DNA of 64,000 nt from Notamacropus eugenii. Its lineage: Eukaryota; Chordata; Mammalia; Diprotodontia; Macropodidae. The position numbers were made by a program, and so were the translations under genes. Where the stretch lies: contig NC_092879.1 in NCBI RefSeq assembly GCF_028372415.1, forward strand, positions 65,177,651-65,241,650, written 5' to 3'. Shown one piece after another: positions 32,170 through 44,151 of this stretch (the stretch's first letter is position 1; the number at the start of each line of letters is the position of its first letter). The notes beneath the pieces are model-generated. The model did not search any database. It was not told the origin of the DNA and saw only the letters and a list, made by a program, of their open reading frames with translations.

Positions 32170-33130
32170 TTCCTTCAACAATGAACTGATTAAAGCTAGT
32201 TAGTTAAAAAAATAAAAGCTAGTTAGTTAAAAAAAATAAAAGTTCTACTATACCTGCCATGTGTGTTAGCGTGCTTTCTCCCATCATACCTATTCTCAGC
32301 CTCTTTCCTTGAAACGTGCATGGAAGCCTTTGGCTTCCTCTGCTTTCCCACTGTCCATCCTGTCCCGTCCTTCCAGAGTAGATGCGTTCCTTCCATGATT
32401 AAATATTTTCCCTTGACGGATTGGTAATTCCCTGCTCAAAGTGATGGGTTCCAGTGGAAAGCCATCAATTAGGTTACTCTCTGCTTTCCCACACCCATTC
32501 CCCTCTTTGTCCCCTTTCCCCATGATCCTCAGGACCTACTTCCTACATTCGTAGACATTTGGCTGCCCAGACCCCTCAGGATGAGATTTTAGAACACCGA
32601 AAACTGCTGAGACTTTCTTCCTGCCTCTCCCACGCTTACCCTTCTAAGACATTCTGCCAGAACTTGAAGTCTACACATGACTTAGCCTTTTCCCTGGAAA
32701 ATGGAACTGGACTTCATTCAGTCAGCTTGCGCTTGAGGCTCAGGTGTGGGGTAAGGAACAGGATCAGTTGTCAATCTGTGTGGGACTTGAGCAGGTCCAC
32801 CCAGTCTGCTCCCCCCATTTTACATAGGAGGTAGCCCTGGGGCCCAAGGAAGTTAGTTTGCTCAGGAACCCACTGGGGAAAGGCCACAGGGAACAGGGAC
32901 AGGCAGGATGGGCCCTCTGGGTCTTCTGATTCCAAATACAATGAAGAAGTGAAACCAAGGTGGTGAGGAAATGGGAGCAGACATGAGAGAAAGACATGAG
33001 ACCAGGGAGGCATGGAACACCACTGACATGGTGATGTAAGCTTTGCCTAACCTCGCCCAGAGGGGACAGAAGTGCCTTGTGCAGGAAGAATCTAGCATCT
33101 TTCAGACCCAGCCCTGTCCTGCTCTTCTCT
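32170..33130. other. Gene 5 3' flank
   Basis: Cassette 3' flank, but with no long GT tract. A reversed MIR-like fragment lies near 32770-32870. From about 32870 onward it matches 57255-58071. No gene seen. Confidence 0.6.
32211..32240 (+). terminator. Duplicated poly(A) signal of gene 5
   Basis: AATAAA at 32211-32216 and again at 32235-32240, made by a 23-24 bp tandem duplication of GCTAGTTAGTTAAAAAAATA. Confidence 0.6.
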
Positions 33131-35725
33131 CTGTACACGTGGACTTTCTTGTTGAGTGTTCTGACACTTCTTCTCACTGGGATTAAGGGGATTCTGGTTT
33201 GAGATGCTATTGTCAGTAAGAACTGGGGGAATATTAAAGGTCACCAGGACATCATTCCATAGATGTGACAGGATATGTTCCGTGGTCCATGGCAGGGCCC
33301 CCTGCTGTGATGACTCGCTCTAAGTTGAGGGCTTTGTTTCATTTTCATAATCTGGCTCTCTATGGCGTGCCTAGCTGCGAATGGGCCCTTCCACCAATAC
33401 TCCCTCTACCTCAAGAGATTATCCCAGTCACCACAATGTGCTTGGATCAATTTCCGTGGTGTTCCCTCCTAAGAGGCCCTTGGAGGGCCTCCTGCTGTGC
33501 CTCCTGCTGTGCCTGCTGGCACATTGGACAATTTACTGGACACTCAGGCCCAGTACTTATGTTCAGCTGAGCAGAACACTTCCTCTGCGTTCCGCCTATA
33601 GGCTGTGACATAACATCAGTGTTCCTCCAACGAAGGTCTGTCTGGGCTCACTTTTTAGACCAATTTGTTCCTGGATTGGATTTGTATTTTTTTACCATTC
33701 TTCTCTTTTTCCCTGGGAAGTTCATGTGGGAGATTTTGACCAAGTACTCGGGTCCTTCTTGTACGGTCTACTCTCCAGTTATTGTTCACAGATCACTACA
33801 GTGGGGTGGTCCTGGAACCTAGGTTAGGAACCCCTGCTATGAATCCTTAATTTCTTCTGACCTTTTGTCCTGCAGATTCCTCTTCTGTTTCCTGGATCTG
33901 GATTTCAGGCCATTCTGGACCCTACACTCCTTGCAGTGTCTACACTGGAACTGTGCAGGGACAACAAGCAGTCTGAGGAAAGATTTCTGGGGTATCTCCT
34001 AGAGTTCACCCTTAGCCCCACTGTGAGAGATATCATTCTGTGTGGATTTGGACAACCTGTTCCCTTTTCTTGACCCTGGACATACTTCAGGGAAATTTTA
34101 GCCTACCTCCACCTATGGTTTTCATTATTGTGTTTTATGTGTTCTACAAATTCTTGGCAGGTGCAACTTTAGGATTCTGGCCCATATCACACCGTAGGCC
34201 CCCCTGAGGTGAAGGCCTGACCCAGGCATTGGACTTTCTATAAGATTATCTTCCTCTATACCAGGGTCTCCATTTCAGGAGCTATGAGGTGACTTGCTGC
34301 TTTTCCTCTAGACTGATGGATTGCCTTTGGACCATGTGTATTCATTTTAAATTCTTCTTGGTTCATTCTGCTGTCCAAGGAGCTGGTTCACTGAATGCTT
34401 CTGCTTGGGCTTTCCTGTTGCTCTCTTTGACTCATTTTCGCTAGGCAGCTGATTAATGGGATTCTGGTTGAGATCCTATTGTTTGTCAGGACTGAAGGAA
34501 TATTGAAGGTCACAAGAACAACTTTTTGCAGATATGAGGGAATCTGTTCAGTACTCTGTGCTGTGATGCCATGGTGACAGCCAGATCGAAGTTGAGGGAT
34601 TTTTTTCATATTCATTCTCTTTTGCTCTATCACAAAATTTGCTGGCTTTTGGCCCATCCACAGATGTTCCCTGCAGCCTAGAAGGTTTTCTCAGAAACCA
34701 CCATGTGCCCAGATTACTTTCTGTGGGGTTCTCTCCACAAAGCCCTTTGGAGGGCCTCCTGCTGAGACACCTGGTACCCTGCAAGGTTCCTGGGTCCCCC
34801 ATAAGGGGCACTGAGGATCGTTGCTTCCATTCACTTGAGAAGAACACTTCCTCTGTATTCCACCTGTAGCCGAAGACATACCATCAGTGTCCCTCCGTCT
34901 ATATCTCTGGGCTCCTTTTGTGTTAACCCATTTGTTCCTGGGTTGGGTTCCTTTTCGCTGAGGAGTTCATTTGTTGAATTCTGGCCAAGTACTGGGGTCC
35001 CTCTTGAAGCAGGGGCTTTCTTATGTGCAGTCAGCGCTGCTGGATCACTACAGTGCTTTGCTAGTAGAACTTGGGTTGAGAGCCCTTGCTGTGATGCTGA
35101 ATTTCCTCTTAGCCTTTTGTGCTGCAAGTTCCTCTTCTCTTTTGCCTGAGTCTGGATTTCAGGCCATTCAGGCCCCTCTCCTGCTTTCCATGTCTACAGT
35201 GGAACTGTCCAGACCCTCCAGAAAAAGGAGCAGGGCAGGCTGCAGGTGAGTCTGGAACCCACCAAGGCCAATGGTGACTTGTCCATCTCCATCCTGCCTA
35301 GCAGTAGTGTCCCCAGGACACAGAACTTCCTGGAGATGGCTGTAGCTATCCACCCTGGGCAGAGACTCCCCCAGTATCAGAATCCAGGCCATGCTCCTGA
35401 GCTTCACTGAGTAGACCAGTGTCATTCACCCCTAGGGGATGTAAGAAAGCCTCTAAAGGCTGGGTTTGAAGGCAGCACGAGGAAGAAGAAAGCTAATCTG
35501 TCATGCTTATGCCAGCCCCAGCTCAGCAAATGAAGAAGAACCTGTTTTACCATCTTGATAGTCTTCTACATCTCTGGTACATCCCTCTATAGTCAGACCA
35601 TGTTATAAAATTACATCACATGACATGGCCCCAAGATTTCACAGAGCTTGTTTGGGGGGAGAGACAGAGAATAGTACTCAAGAGTTTTCCTTAGATTATT
35701 TGTTGTGAAATCCTTTTGAGTTGTT
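33130..35725. repeat. Filler block; start of second unit at 33713
   Basis: Landmarks near 33900 and 35155. From 33713 the sequence is a diverged copy of 1 onward (offset 33712, drifting with small indels). The exon-like segment at about 35128-35245 keeps its CAG|GTGAGT donor. No gene seen. Confidence 0.75.
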
Positions 35726-36930
35726 CTCTCTAGTCTGACCTCTTGAGAAATGTTAGCTAAGGAAATTCAGCACTCTCAGTACCACAGAAATGCTTAATTT
35801 TAATAATCAGTGTGACAAAGATCTCATCTCCTCAGCATGAGAAATTGTAGCTGCACTGGCTTGGGGATGGGTCTGACCTTGGCTGCCAAACTTTGCCCAC
35901 TTTTTCATGGTGCATATGTGCCAGTATTCCCTGTGATACTCTCCATGTTCAGAAGTTGGAGTGTGCAAATTAGCTTGGTAAATCCTAGAATGTTGTCTGG
36001 GACACAGAGAATCAGAGATGACCGAAATAGCATGGAGGCATCAGAGGTAGGATAGGAAGAACCCTTACCCTTGGCAAGGTAACCTTTGTGCTGTAGGGAC
36101 TCATTAAAACTCACAGATAGGGGATGGCATGTGCAGTTATGAAGGGAACTTTTGTGCTGGGAGCACAGTATATCAACATTAGTATATCCCAGATTCTTCT
36201 ATTACCATACCTGAGTTTTCTGAATTATGCACTTCTTCCAAGCCAGTCCTTTAATGAACCTACATTCCTTCCCTGTATCCAATATTGATTTGTGGTGGAC
36301 AAACCAACTGGTGGCCAGCCTGCTGTCCTTAGTTTGGCTGGTCTGTAAGGAACAGGCACCTGACACATACCTCCTGGCACCACGTGGACCTTCCACTACG
36401 TGCTGCCACACCCTCCAGCGCTTGAGAATCTTGTAGAACAGGGCATTCTTTATTTCCTTGAAATTCTTTATTTCTGTCAACTGATTTTTGCTGTGGAAAA
36501 AGTTGGGGGCATAATCCGTCGTTCGTTGCCCTTGATCCACAAAGTAATGTGGCTTCTCATCAATATTTTTCCTAAAGTGTTGTGATTTCTGGTAAATCTT
36601 GACTGAGTTTTAAACCATCTTGTTGCTTAGAATGACATGTCTCTTATCCCTCCCTTTTGTGACATGAGGTCTGATTTTTATTAATTATCTTTGGGTATTG
36701 ACAGTTACAAATAGACCATTTTCCCTGCAGAGATAATTTTGTCCCTTTGTCTACGTTATGCCTCGATTTCTAGTCCCAATGAAGTGAAGCCCAATGGGCA
36801 TTATCAGTGTTTTATTCTGAATTTTACTGTGAATGAGTCTAGAGTTACTCTTATATACAATGCCAGTTAATTCAGAGTTTTAGATAGTTCAGTTGCACCG
36901 ACAAATGAAGATTATTAAAGACACGAGAAA
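35725..36930. other. Insert copy 2, left part
   Basis: Counterpart of 2030-3239. On the minus strand 36609-36202 is an open frame of about 135 codons. Its first 80 or so (KIYQKSQHFRKNIDEKPHYF onward) end at an AG|GTATGT donor-like site at 36371/36370. Copies 1 and 3 carry a stop in this frame. The product is not recognised, and it could be a degraded exon of an unrelated gene. Confidence 0.35.
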
Positions 36931-37287
36931 TCTCGAATTGTTCGTAATCAATCACTTTATTTAGTGACCAACACAGAGGAAAGCCAGGAAAAGACAGAAG
37001 ACTGAGTGCACGATGCAGAAGATGCAGAGCGCATCTAGGATGATCAGCGTCACGTCACAGAGGTGTCCTTAACTGGCTGGAAAGAGGCTGCAGGATGTTA
37101 TTCCTCACTGGCGCCATGCTGTCTTGCGTGCTGTAATCCAGAGCACACCTGCAGCCCCAGGACAGTGACATTGTCTGACAGGAACCTGACACTGAGGAAG
37201 ATCTTGTCTTACAAGGATCTTGGTTAGAGAGACTTGGTAGTGCTACTGCTGCTGCTGCTGCTGCTGCTCCTGCTGCTCCTGCTGCTG
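36930..37287 (-). ncRNA. Candidate terminal exon, minus strand, copy 2
   Basis: Same acceptor (TTCATTTTGCAG) and AATAAA (36956-36961) as copy 1. The CAG run is longer by 21 bp. Substitutions relative to copy 1 fall freely in all frames, which argues against a conserved long protein. Confidence 0.35.
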
Positions 37288-37290
37288 CTG
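37247..37290. repeat. CTG/CAG trinucleotide run, long allele
   Basis: About fourteen triplets with two CTC interruptions, 21 bp longer than in copies 1 and 3, so any frame through it is kept. Confidence 0.85.
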
Positions 37291-37549
37291 CAAAATGAAT
37301 AGATTAAAAAATACCTCCTGACCCCTGGAAATGTGAGGCTCTCCAAAGCTGGAGGTTACTATACGTTCCTCCATCAAAAACACCATGTTACAAGTTCAAT
37401 TCATGACGAGTAAGAAACTACATTAAGTTGGAACTTGCTTACTCCGTACGTGTCTACTTGTATCGTCATTTTGAACGTGTAGGATACGTCCGCATGACCT
37501 TAAGTTCTTAACGTTTGGGGGTGAGGATCAATGAGCCAAGGGTGCTTAC

Positions 37550-37925
37550 CTGACTGGAGAATGTCATGCTTCTAAGAGTCTGGAAGCCAAGTCTTGTTTT
37601 TGAAAATCTTTGTAGAGGTGCCAAGATTTTCCCTCAGAATATCTGGAATGAGCAGTAAACAACCTTGAGTTCCAACTTGAAAACCTTTGTAGAGGGACTG
37701 AGATTTTTACTCAACAGTCTAGAAAGAGCAGTAAACTACCTTGAGTTCCAACGTGAAAATCTTTGTAGAGGGACTGAGATTTTATTTTAACTCAGAATAT
37801 CTAGAATGACCAGTACAAAACCTTGAGCCTCTACTTTCAGTTAGGTCAGGACTCTTGGGTTATCACTCACTTTCCCAGGGGAGGGAAGTTGATACCCTCC
37901 CTCTTAGACTTGTTGGCCCAGATTT
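37550..37925 (-). ncRNA. Candidate first exon, minus strand, copy 2
   Basis: TATAAATA at 37952-37959, the ~78-bp triple repeat and the CAG|GTAAGC donor (37550/37549) are all kept. The intron is again 262 bp. Confidence 0.35.
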
Positions 37926-37959
37926 AGGCTTTCCACGGAGCTCTGGCCCTCTATTTATA

Positions 37960-38715
37960 CCCACAGTAGGGGTGACACTCCCATTGACCCAACAATGCTT
38001 GACATCTCAACAACTGCTCACAGTAGAGGCATTTTTACCAAATATGGTTGTACTGTCCTACTTGGCATAAAAAGGCTAAATTGCCTTTTTTAACCAAAAT
38101 TAGTCCTATGGGTTTTGAAACCCAACAGTGGTGACACTGACTTTTTTTCACCATAAATGGTAATACCAACTTTAAAATCTGACATGCCTTTAACTTTCTT
38201 CATGCGTGACACTCTGCAATGGGGTATACTCTTGTCAGTCAATCAATCAAGCTGTACTTTTGATTGCTTAGTGTTTGGAAGTACATATTTGCAAGTGAGG
38301 GAGCTGTGCTGCCTCCAGCTTTTGCTCTGCTAGGATAAGGTAATAAGCTGATTTTCTATTGGGAAGGTGATGGCACAAACGCGACTTTTAGAACCAGATG
38401 AGTTTTAAGGTGCCTTCTCACTCCAAATCTATGACAATTGTGCCGGTAGTCAGCACGGGTAAGTGGGAAAGTCACGTACACATTTGAAAGGAGAGCATGG
38501 AAGACGTGGACTGTGCTGTTCCTATGGAAATTACGAGCTCAGAAGAACAACAGCTGTGGCTTCCCCACCTTTGGAAGGTGAATGAAAATTGTAAAACCTG
38601 AAGGGACAGAAACCAAGGCATGATTATGTTACATTCAAATTTACCCCTGCTGACAAAAGGATAGTAATAGTAAGGCAATTCAAAACAAGACTTAGACAGA
38701 TCACCTTTGTTCATG
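37960..38715. other. Insert copy 2, right part
   Basis: Counterpart of 4240-4980 with a few percent difference. Nothing recognised. Confidence 0.5.
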
Positions 38716-41455
38716 GATGACTACAATGAGTTGCTGTTGGACCCTGGGCTTTGACTCCCTGCTGTGAATCATTACTTTCCTCTTACCTTTTGTGTTGCAG
38801 GTTCCTCTGCTGTTTGTCTGGTCTGGATTTCAGGTCATTCAGACCCCTCTGCTGCTTTCCATATCTGCACTGGAACTGTCCATGGCTAAAAGGCAGTCTG
38901 TGTATAGAGTTCTGGGGTGTCTCCTAGAGCTCACCCTCACACCCACTGTGAGTGATATAATTCTGTGTGGATTTTGGCTGTCTGTTCCCTTTTCTTGACC
39001 AGGGGCATACTTTGGGGAAATTCTGGCCTCCTTCAAGCTGTCATTTTCCATCATTCTGTTTTATCAGGTGTACAAACTCTTGGTGTGTCCAGGTTATGGA
39101 TTCTGGCCCAGATTCCAGCGTTGGCCCATCTCTTGTCAAAGCCTGGCCTATGGATGGTATTTTCTGTAATATTTCCTTCCTCTATATCTGGGTCTTCATT
39201 TGAGGAGCTTCTGGTCCACTTCCTGCTTTCCCCTCTAGACTGAAGGATTTTCTTCTGATCACGTTTAGTTATGGTGGACCCTTGTGGGGTCATTTTACAC
39301 TCCAAGTGGCTGGTTCACTGACTCTTCTGCATGGGCTTTTTGCTGTTCTCTTTGACTCGTTTTTGCTGGGCAACTGATTAAGTAGATTCTGGGTGAAATC
39401 CTATTGTGAGTAATGATGCAGGGAATACTGATGGTCACAAGAACATCTTTTGACAGATATGAAGGGAAATCATCTGTACTGAGTGATGTAGTCCCATGGT
39501 GACAGTGAGCTCAAAGTTGAGGGCTTTGTTTCAGATTCAACCTTTTTTGCCCTATCACATATTTTGTAGGGAATTGTCCCTTCCACAGAAGCTCCCTCTC
39601 ACCCAGGAGACTTTTCCCAGTAACTGCAAGGTCCCCATATCAATGTCTGTGGGGTTCCCTCCACAGAGCACCTTGGATGATCTCCTGCTCTGGCACCTGG
39701 CACCTTGGAAGCTGCCTGGGTCCTCCAAAGGGGCATTGAGTCTCATTGCTTGCAATCAGTTGAGCAGAACACTTCCTTTGTGGTCCACCTAACAAGGTGA
39801 GACATAGCCTCAGTGTCCCTCCATGCAAAATATCTCTGGGCTCAATTTTTTTAACAATTTGTTCCTGAGTTGGGATGGTTTTTGACCATTCATCTCCTTT
39901 GTTGGGCAATTCTGATCAAGTACTCAGATCTCTCTTGAAACAGGAGCTGTCTACACTCCAGTCACTATCCGTAGATCACGAGAGTGGATTGCTCTTGGGA
40001 CCTGGGTTCTGACTCCCTGCTGTCAAACTTGTCTTCCATTTTAGCCTTTTGTGTTGCAGATTCCTCTTCTCTTTTCCTGCCTCTGGATTTCAGGCCATTT
40101 AGGCCCCTTTGCTAATTTCCATGTCTGCACTGAAACTGCACAGTGCCGCCAGGCATTCTGCATAGACTTCTGGTGTGTCTGCCGGAGCCCATTCTCACCC
40201 TTACCACAGTGTGAATGATTGAATCCTGGGTGTATTCTGACGCTCAATTCCCTTTTCTTTACCAGGGGCACACATATCAGGTGCTTTGACAAGGTTCTGG
40301 CGCTTCTATTGGTCCATTGGTCTTTCCAAGTTCTGCAGACTCTTGGTGAATGGATGTGAGGGAATATGGCCAAGAGTGAAATGTATGTCCCCTGGCTATA
40401 ATCAGCTTTGGCATGCATGGGATTTTGGGGAGATTCTCTTTCTCTGTATCGCGGTCTCCGTTTCACTTCCTTCTGGTCCTTTTTCTGCGTTCCCTCTAGA
40501 CAGAAGGATTGCCTTGGGACCGTGTCTAATCAGTTGAGACATTTCTAGGGTCACTTCTAAAAGCCAAATAACCGGTTCAGTGACTGTATCTGCATGAGCT
40601 TTCTTGGTGAACTCTCTGAATATTTTTTGCTGGGCAGGTGATTGAGCGGATTCTGGATGAGGTCCTATTGTCAGTCACGATTCAAAGAATATTCAAGGTC
40701 ACAAGAACTTCTTTGCAAGATTGGAAGGGATCTGTTTTGTGTTCCCTGGAAGGGCCCCCACTGTGACTGCCCGCTCTCACGAAGAGATCTGTTTCAGATT
40801 GAATTTCTTTTGCTCTATCACACAGTTTGTGGGGACTTAGCCCATCCACAGATGATCCCTGTAACCCAGGAGATGTTTCGCAGAAAGCACCATGTGTGCA
40901 CATCAATTTCTGTGGAGTTCCCTCCACAGAGCCCCTTGGAGGACCTCCCGCTTTCTCTGTTCCTGTGTTCCCCCTCCTGGGCATTCAGACCCATTGCGTG
41001 TGTTCAGTTGAGCGGAACACTTCCTCTGTGGTCCACCTATAAACTGTGACATAGTATCTTTGTCCCTCCATCCAAAATTTCCCTGTGCTCGTATTTTTTT
41101 TTTCTAATTTGTTCCCGCATAGGGTTTGTCATTTGCCATTCATCTCCGATTCGCTGAGGAGTTCATTTGGGGAATTCTGGTCAAGTACTCCGATCCCTCT
41201 TGAAGCAGGGGCTGTCTACTCTACAGTCATTGTCCATGGATAACTACAATGGTTTGCTGTTAGGACCTGGGGTGGAACCCCTGCTGTGAATCATGACTTC
41301 CCTCTTAGCCTTTGGTGTTGCAGATTCCTCTTCTCTTTGCTTGGGTCTGGATTTCAGGCCATTCAGGACCCTCTGATGCTTTCTGTCTATATGCTGGATC
41401 TGTCCTGGTCTGACTGGCCATCTGTGGATAGATTTCTGGGACACCTCCCTAGAGC
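38715..41455. repeat. Filler, the clearest tandem monomers
   Basis: Landmarks at about 38828, 40083 and 41348 give a period of 1255-1265 bp. The second sub-monomer lies about 370-377 bp after the first (39196, 40460), and a third starts at about 39530 and 40790. This is the best place to define the repeat. Confidence 0.85.
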
Positions 41456-41990
41456 CTGCAGTACAGGATACAAATGCCTAACTTTGCTATTGTCACCTCT
41501 GTAACCTGCCATTATGTTATCTTTCCAGCCTAAAGCACCACTATTTTCCTTCAGGGATTCTCTGCTTCTGCCTTACAGGGCAGTTCTTTGTAAGTCCTGC
41601 CACCCTTTGCCCACCCTTTAGGTTTGACCAATATGGTCTGAAAGCTTCCTTCTTCCTTCAAGGCTTGCATTGACCCAGACAAGCATTTCTGACAGAGGTG
41701 ATACAACTTGCATGATACCTTTCAGATTTTTTCCCCAACTTTCAATTCCTACACAGAATTCTGACTCAGTTAGACTCTCTCCATCCAATAATCAGCTCCT
41801 CTTGCTCATGGTCTCTGAGTCCTTTGCCTGAAACTCAGCTTAGATCCCATTCAAAGAAACTCTGAAGATTCTGAACCAACTTTCTGGTTTTTCTCAGTGG
41901 GATCTGGTAGGCCTTAGCAAAAAAAACTTTGAAAGTTTTTGGATAAACCTCCTACAGAAAGGTTTGTTTTCTTAAAATCATTATATGTCA
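41455..41990 (+). other. Distal 5' flank of gene 6
   Basis: Near-identical to 5640-6160. No gene seen. Confidence 0.6.
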
Positions 41991-41994
41991 TCTG

Positions 41995-42192
41995 AGGGAG
42001 CATAGTGTGGAGGACACAACTGTGGACTGGGGGAGTCAGGGGACCTGGGATTGAATTGAGCCTCCCCTAGTAGCTGTGTCACCCTGGGCAAGGCCTTTAA
42101 CCTCTGTGTCTCCATTTCCTCCTCTGTTGAGTTTAATGGAGTGTGATGTCCCTTCCCATCTCCACACCTGTGATCCTGTGACTGGGATGCTC
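41995..42192 (+). mobile_element. CORE-SINE before gene 6
   Basis: Counterpart of 6163-6352, almost identical to it. Confidence 0.75.
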
Positions 42193-42961
42193 TTTCCATG
42201 GACATTGTGGGGTTTCCCTCCCTCTCAAAGCATACCCTTGAGACATGTCTTTTTTTTCTCTCTTTTCTTTCAGCAATTAGGATTAAAAACTTCCCCTGAA
42301 ATTTAAAAGCTACTTATAAAGACTGCAGAGATGAATCAAGAGATAGATGCTAACCCATGGCCAGGCTAACAGCTTGCCCAGCAGCCGCCCTCCCCTGGGG
42401 TCCTTTGTGGTTCCCAGCAACCTTTTTGCTGTTCCAAAGGATCCCCACCCCTCCAGTTCTTTGGCACGTTCTCAGGGTCCCAGAGGGGTGTGATGTGTTA
42501 GTTACTAGGTCTGAGCCCTGTGGCTCTCCCTGGAAGCATCCCCTTCCTCCACTCCCCCACCCTGTGTTCCCCTCTGCCTCTCCATTGGCCCTTCTCTGTC
42601 GCCCCAGTCTGGCCCAGGTCTTTGGCTACCCAGTGCTGAATGCTGTACAGACTCCCTCTTTGTTGGTTCAGCCACCTCCTTGCCTGGATGGATTGCTGGG
42701 AGAGGCCCTTCTTGCTCTCCAGAGACACAGGAGGCCCTACACCCCCACCCCACTTCCACCATGGCTCTGACTCTGGGGACCTCTGTCGGGATTCTAATGG
42801 AGTAAATGGGATGTTCCATTTGCACCCCTCCCCCACAATGCTCAACTCCACACTCTGTTGGGTTCTGTTGTTGGGGTGAGCTGTGGCTTTCCCTCTCTCT
42901 CTCTCCAGGCAGTTCCCTGTTGGCCCAGGTCCTCCTCTCCTGCAGCTGGCAGCCAAGGGAC
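42193..42961 (+). promoter_or_regulatory. Gene 6 proximal 5' flank with TATA box
   Basis: TATAAA at 42315-42320, 642 bp before the ATG. CCATTGG near 42581-42587. CTCTCTCTCTCCAG and CTCTCCTGCAG precede the ATG. Confidence 0.45.
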
Positions 42962-44017
42962 ATGGAAGAACAAAAAAACAAGGAGGCCTTGGGGCATATG
43001 GCCCAGGCCACCCAATACATGTCCATTGGGCTGTGGAGATGGGAGCCCGACTATGGGAAGGCTGCGAGTGAGTACGAGCAGGCTGCCTTAGCCTTTCGCA
43101 GCGCCAAGAAGCTGGAGGAGGCTGCAGAAGCCTTCCTCAATGAAGCCGAGGCCCACGAGAAAAACAGAGCTCTCCTGTGTGCCGCAATGGCCTATGAGCA
43201 AGCCGGCCTGTACCTGAGCAGGTCTGACCACCTGCAGGAGGCTGCCCAGGCCGTGAAGCACGCTGTTTCCTGGTACCTGGAGTGTGGAGAGGCAGACACC
43301 GCAGCCTGCACCTTGAGGAGCTTCAGTCAGCTGCTGGAGAGCCAGATACCACACCAGGTGGTATGTCTCTACCAGCGAGCATCCCAGCTATTTGAGGGGG
43401 AGGACCGCTTCTTGCTGGCCCTGGACTTCACTGGCCGAGCCTCCAAGCTTCTAGTGAGGCACAAGTGCTACAGGGACGCTGCAATCTCCCTAGGCCAGGA
43501 GAAGCACTTGTATGTGGAGGTAGAGAGCTTCTCCATGTGCCACCAGAGAGCCCTGGCACAATGTCTAGCCTACCTGTGTGACCTGGATTTCCCTGCCGCC
43601 TGCAAGTGCCTGGGAGATAGCTGTACCTATTTTCCCAGTTTCCAAAGCAGCAGCGAATATGTGGCGATGGTAACTTTGCTAAATTTCTATGAAGACCAAG
43701 ACCAAGACGGAGTGGATGAAGTCTGCATTTCTCCTGTCTTCGAACACCTGGACCAGGAGTACAGGGAGATGACCACAGTGCTGAAGGTACCTGGCTTCGA
43801 AAACGTGAGGACCAGTATTTTGGCACCATCTACATGCATGTCCCCCTATGACAGCAGCAAGGAAACAGCCTCAACAACAAAGAAAGAGGAGGGGGAGGAG
43901 AAGAAGATGGAGAATGTGGAGGAGGAGGACACTAAGGAAGGGGAGGAGAAATTGGAGGACAAGGAGGAGGAAGGGGAACATTGGTTCCCTTTCTCTTTCC
44001 CATGTACCATTTGTTAA
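42962..44017 (+). CDS. Gamma-SNAP-like retrogene 6, intact
   Basis: 351 residues, the counterpart of gene 1 in the second unit. Core: SIGLWRWEPDYGKAASEYEQ, AAMAYEQAGLYLSRSDHLQE, LYQRASQLFEGEDRFLLALD, KLLVRHKCYRDAAISLGQEK, CDLDFPAACKCLGDSC, VTLLNFYEDQDQDGVDEVC. The tail is as long as in gene 1 but reaches that length through different in-frame small indels (EEEDTKEGEEKLEDKEEEGE) and ends PCTIC. The ATG has G at -3 and +4. The frame is open upstream to 42806; I prefer 42962 because the family start and the Kozak context agree. Poly(A) signal AATAAA at 44039-44044. The role is inferred to be NSF/SNARE related. Confidence 0.85.
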   Translation: MEEQKNKEALGHMAQATQYMSIGLWRWEPDYGKAASEYEQAALAFRSAKKLEEAAEAFLNEAEAHEKNRALLCAAMAYEQAGLYLSRSDHLQEAAQAVKHAVSWYLECGEADTAACTLRSFSQLLESQIPHQVVCLYQRASQLFEGEDRFLLALDFTGRASKLLVRHKCYRDAAISLGQEKHLYVEVESFSMCHQRALAQCLAYLCDLDFPAACKCLGDSCTYFPSFQSSSEYVAMVTLLNFYEDQDQDGVDEVCISPVFEHLDQEYREMTTVLKVPGFENVRTSILAPSTCMSPYDSSKETASTTKKEEGEEKKMENVEEEDTKEGEEKLEDKEEEGEHWFPFSFPCTIC

Positions 44018-44038
44018 CCTATCCTTCCTAGAGCAACA

Positions 44039-44044
44039 AATAAA
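44039..44044 (+). terminator. Poly(A) signal of gene 6
   Basis: AATAAA 22 bp after the stop, same position as in gene 1. Confidence 0.6.
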
Positions 44045-44090
44045 TTAAAGCTAATCAAATAAGAAAAAAGTTCTGTGATACCTGTCTTTG

Positions 44091-44094
44091 GTGT

Positions 44095-44149
<55 letters not shown>
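44091..44149. repeat. (GT)n microsatellite
   Basis: About 29 GT units with one GTAT interruption. Confidence 0.97.

Positions 44150-44151
<2 letters not shown>

Noticed and set aside
38715-41455. Filler as centromeric satellite
   Set aside because: The higher-order pattern is similar, but genes with open frames and promoters are interleaved and the monomers are strongly diverged. I have no evidence for a centromere.
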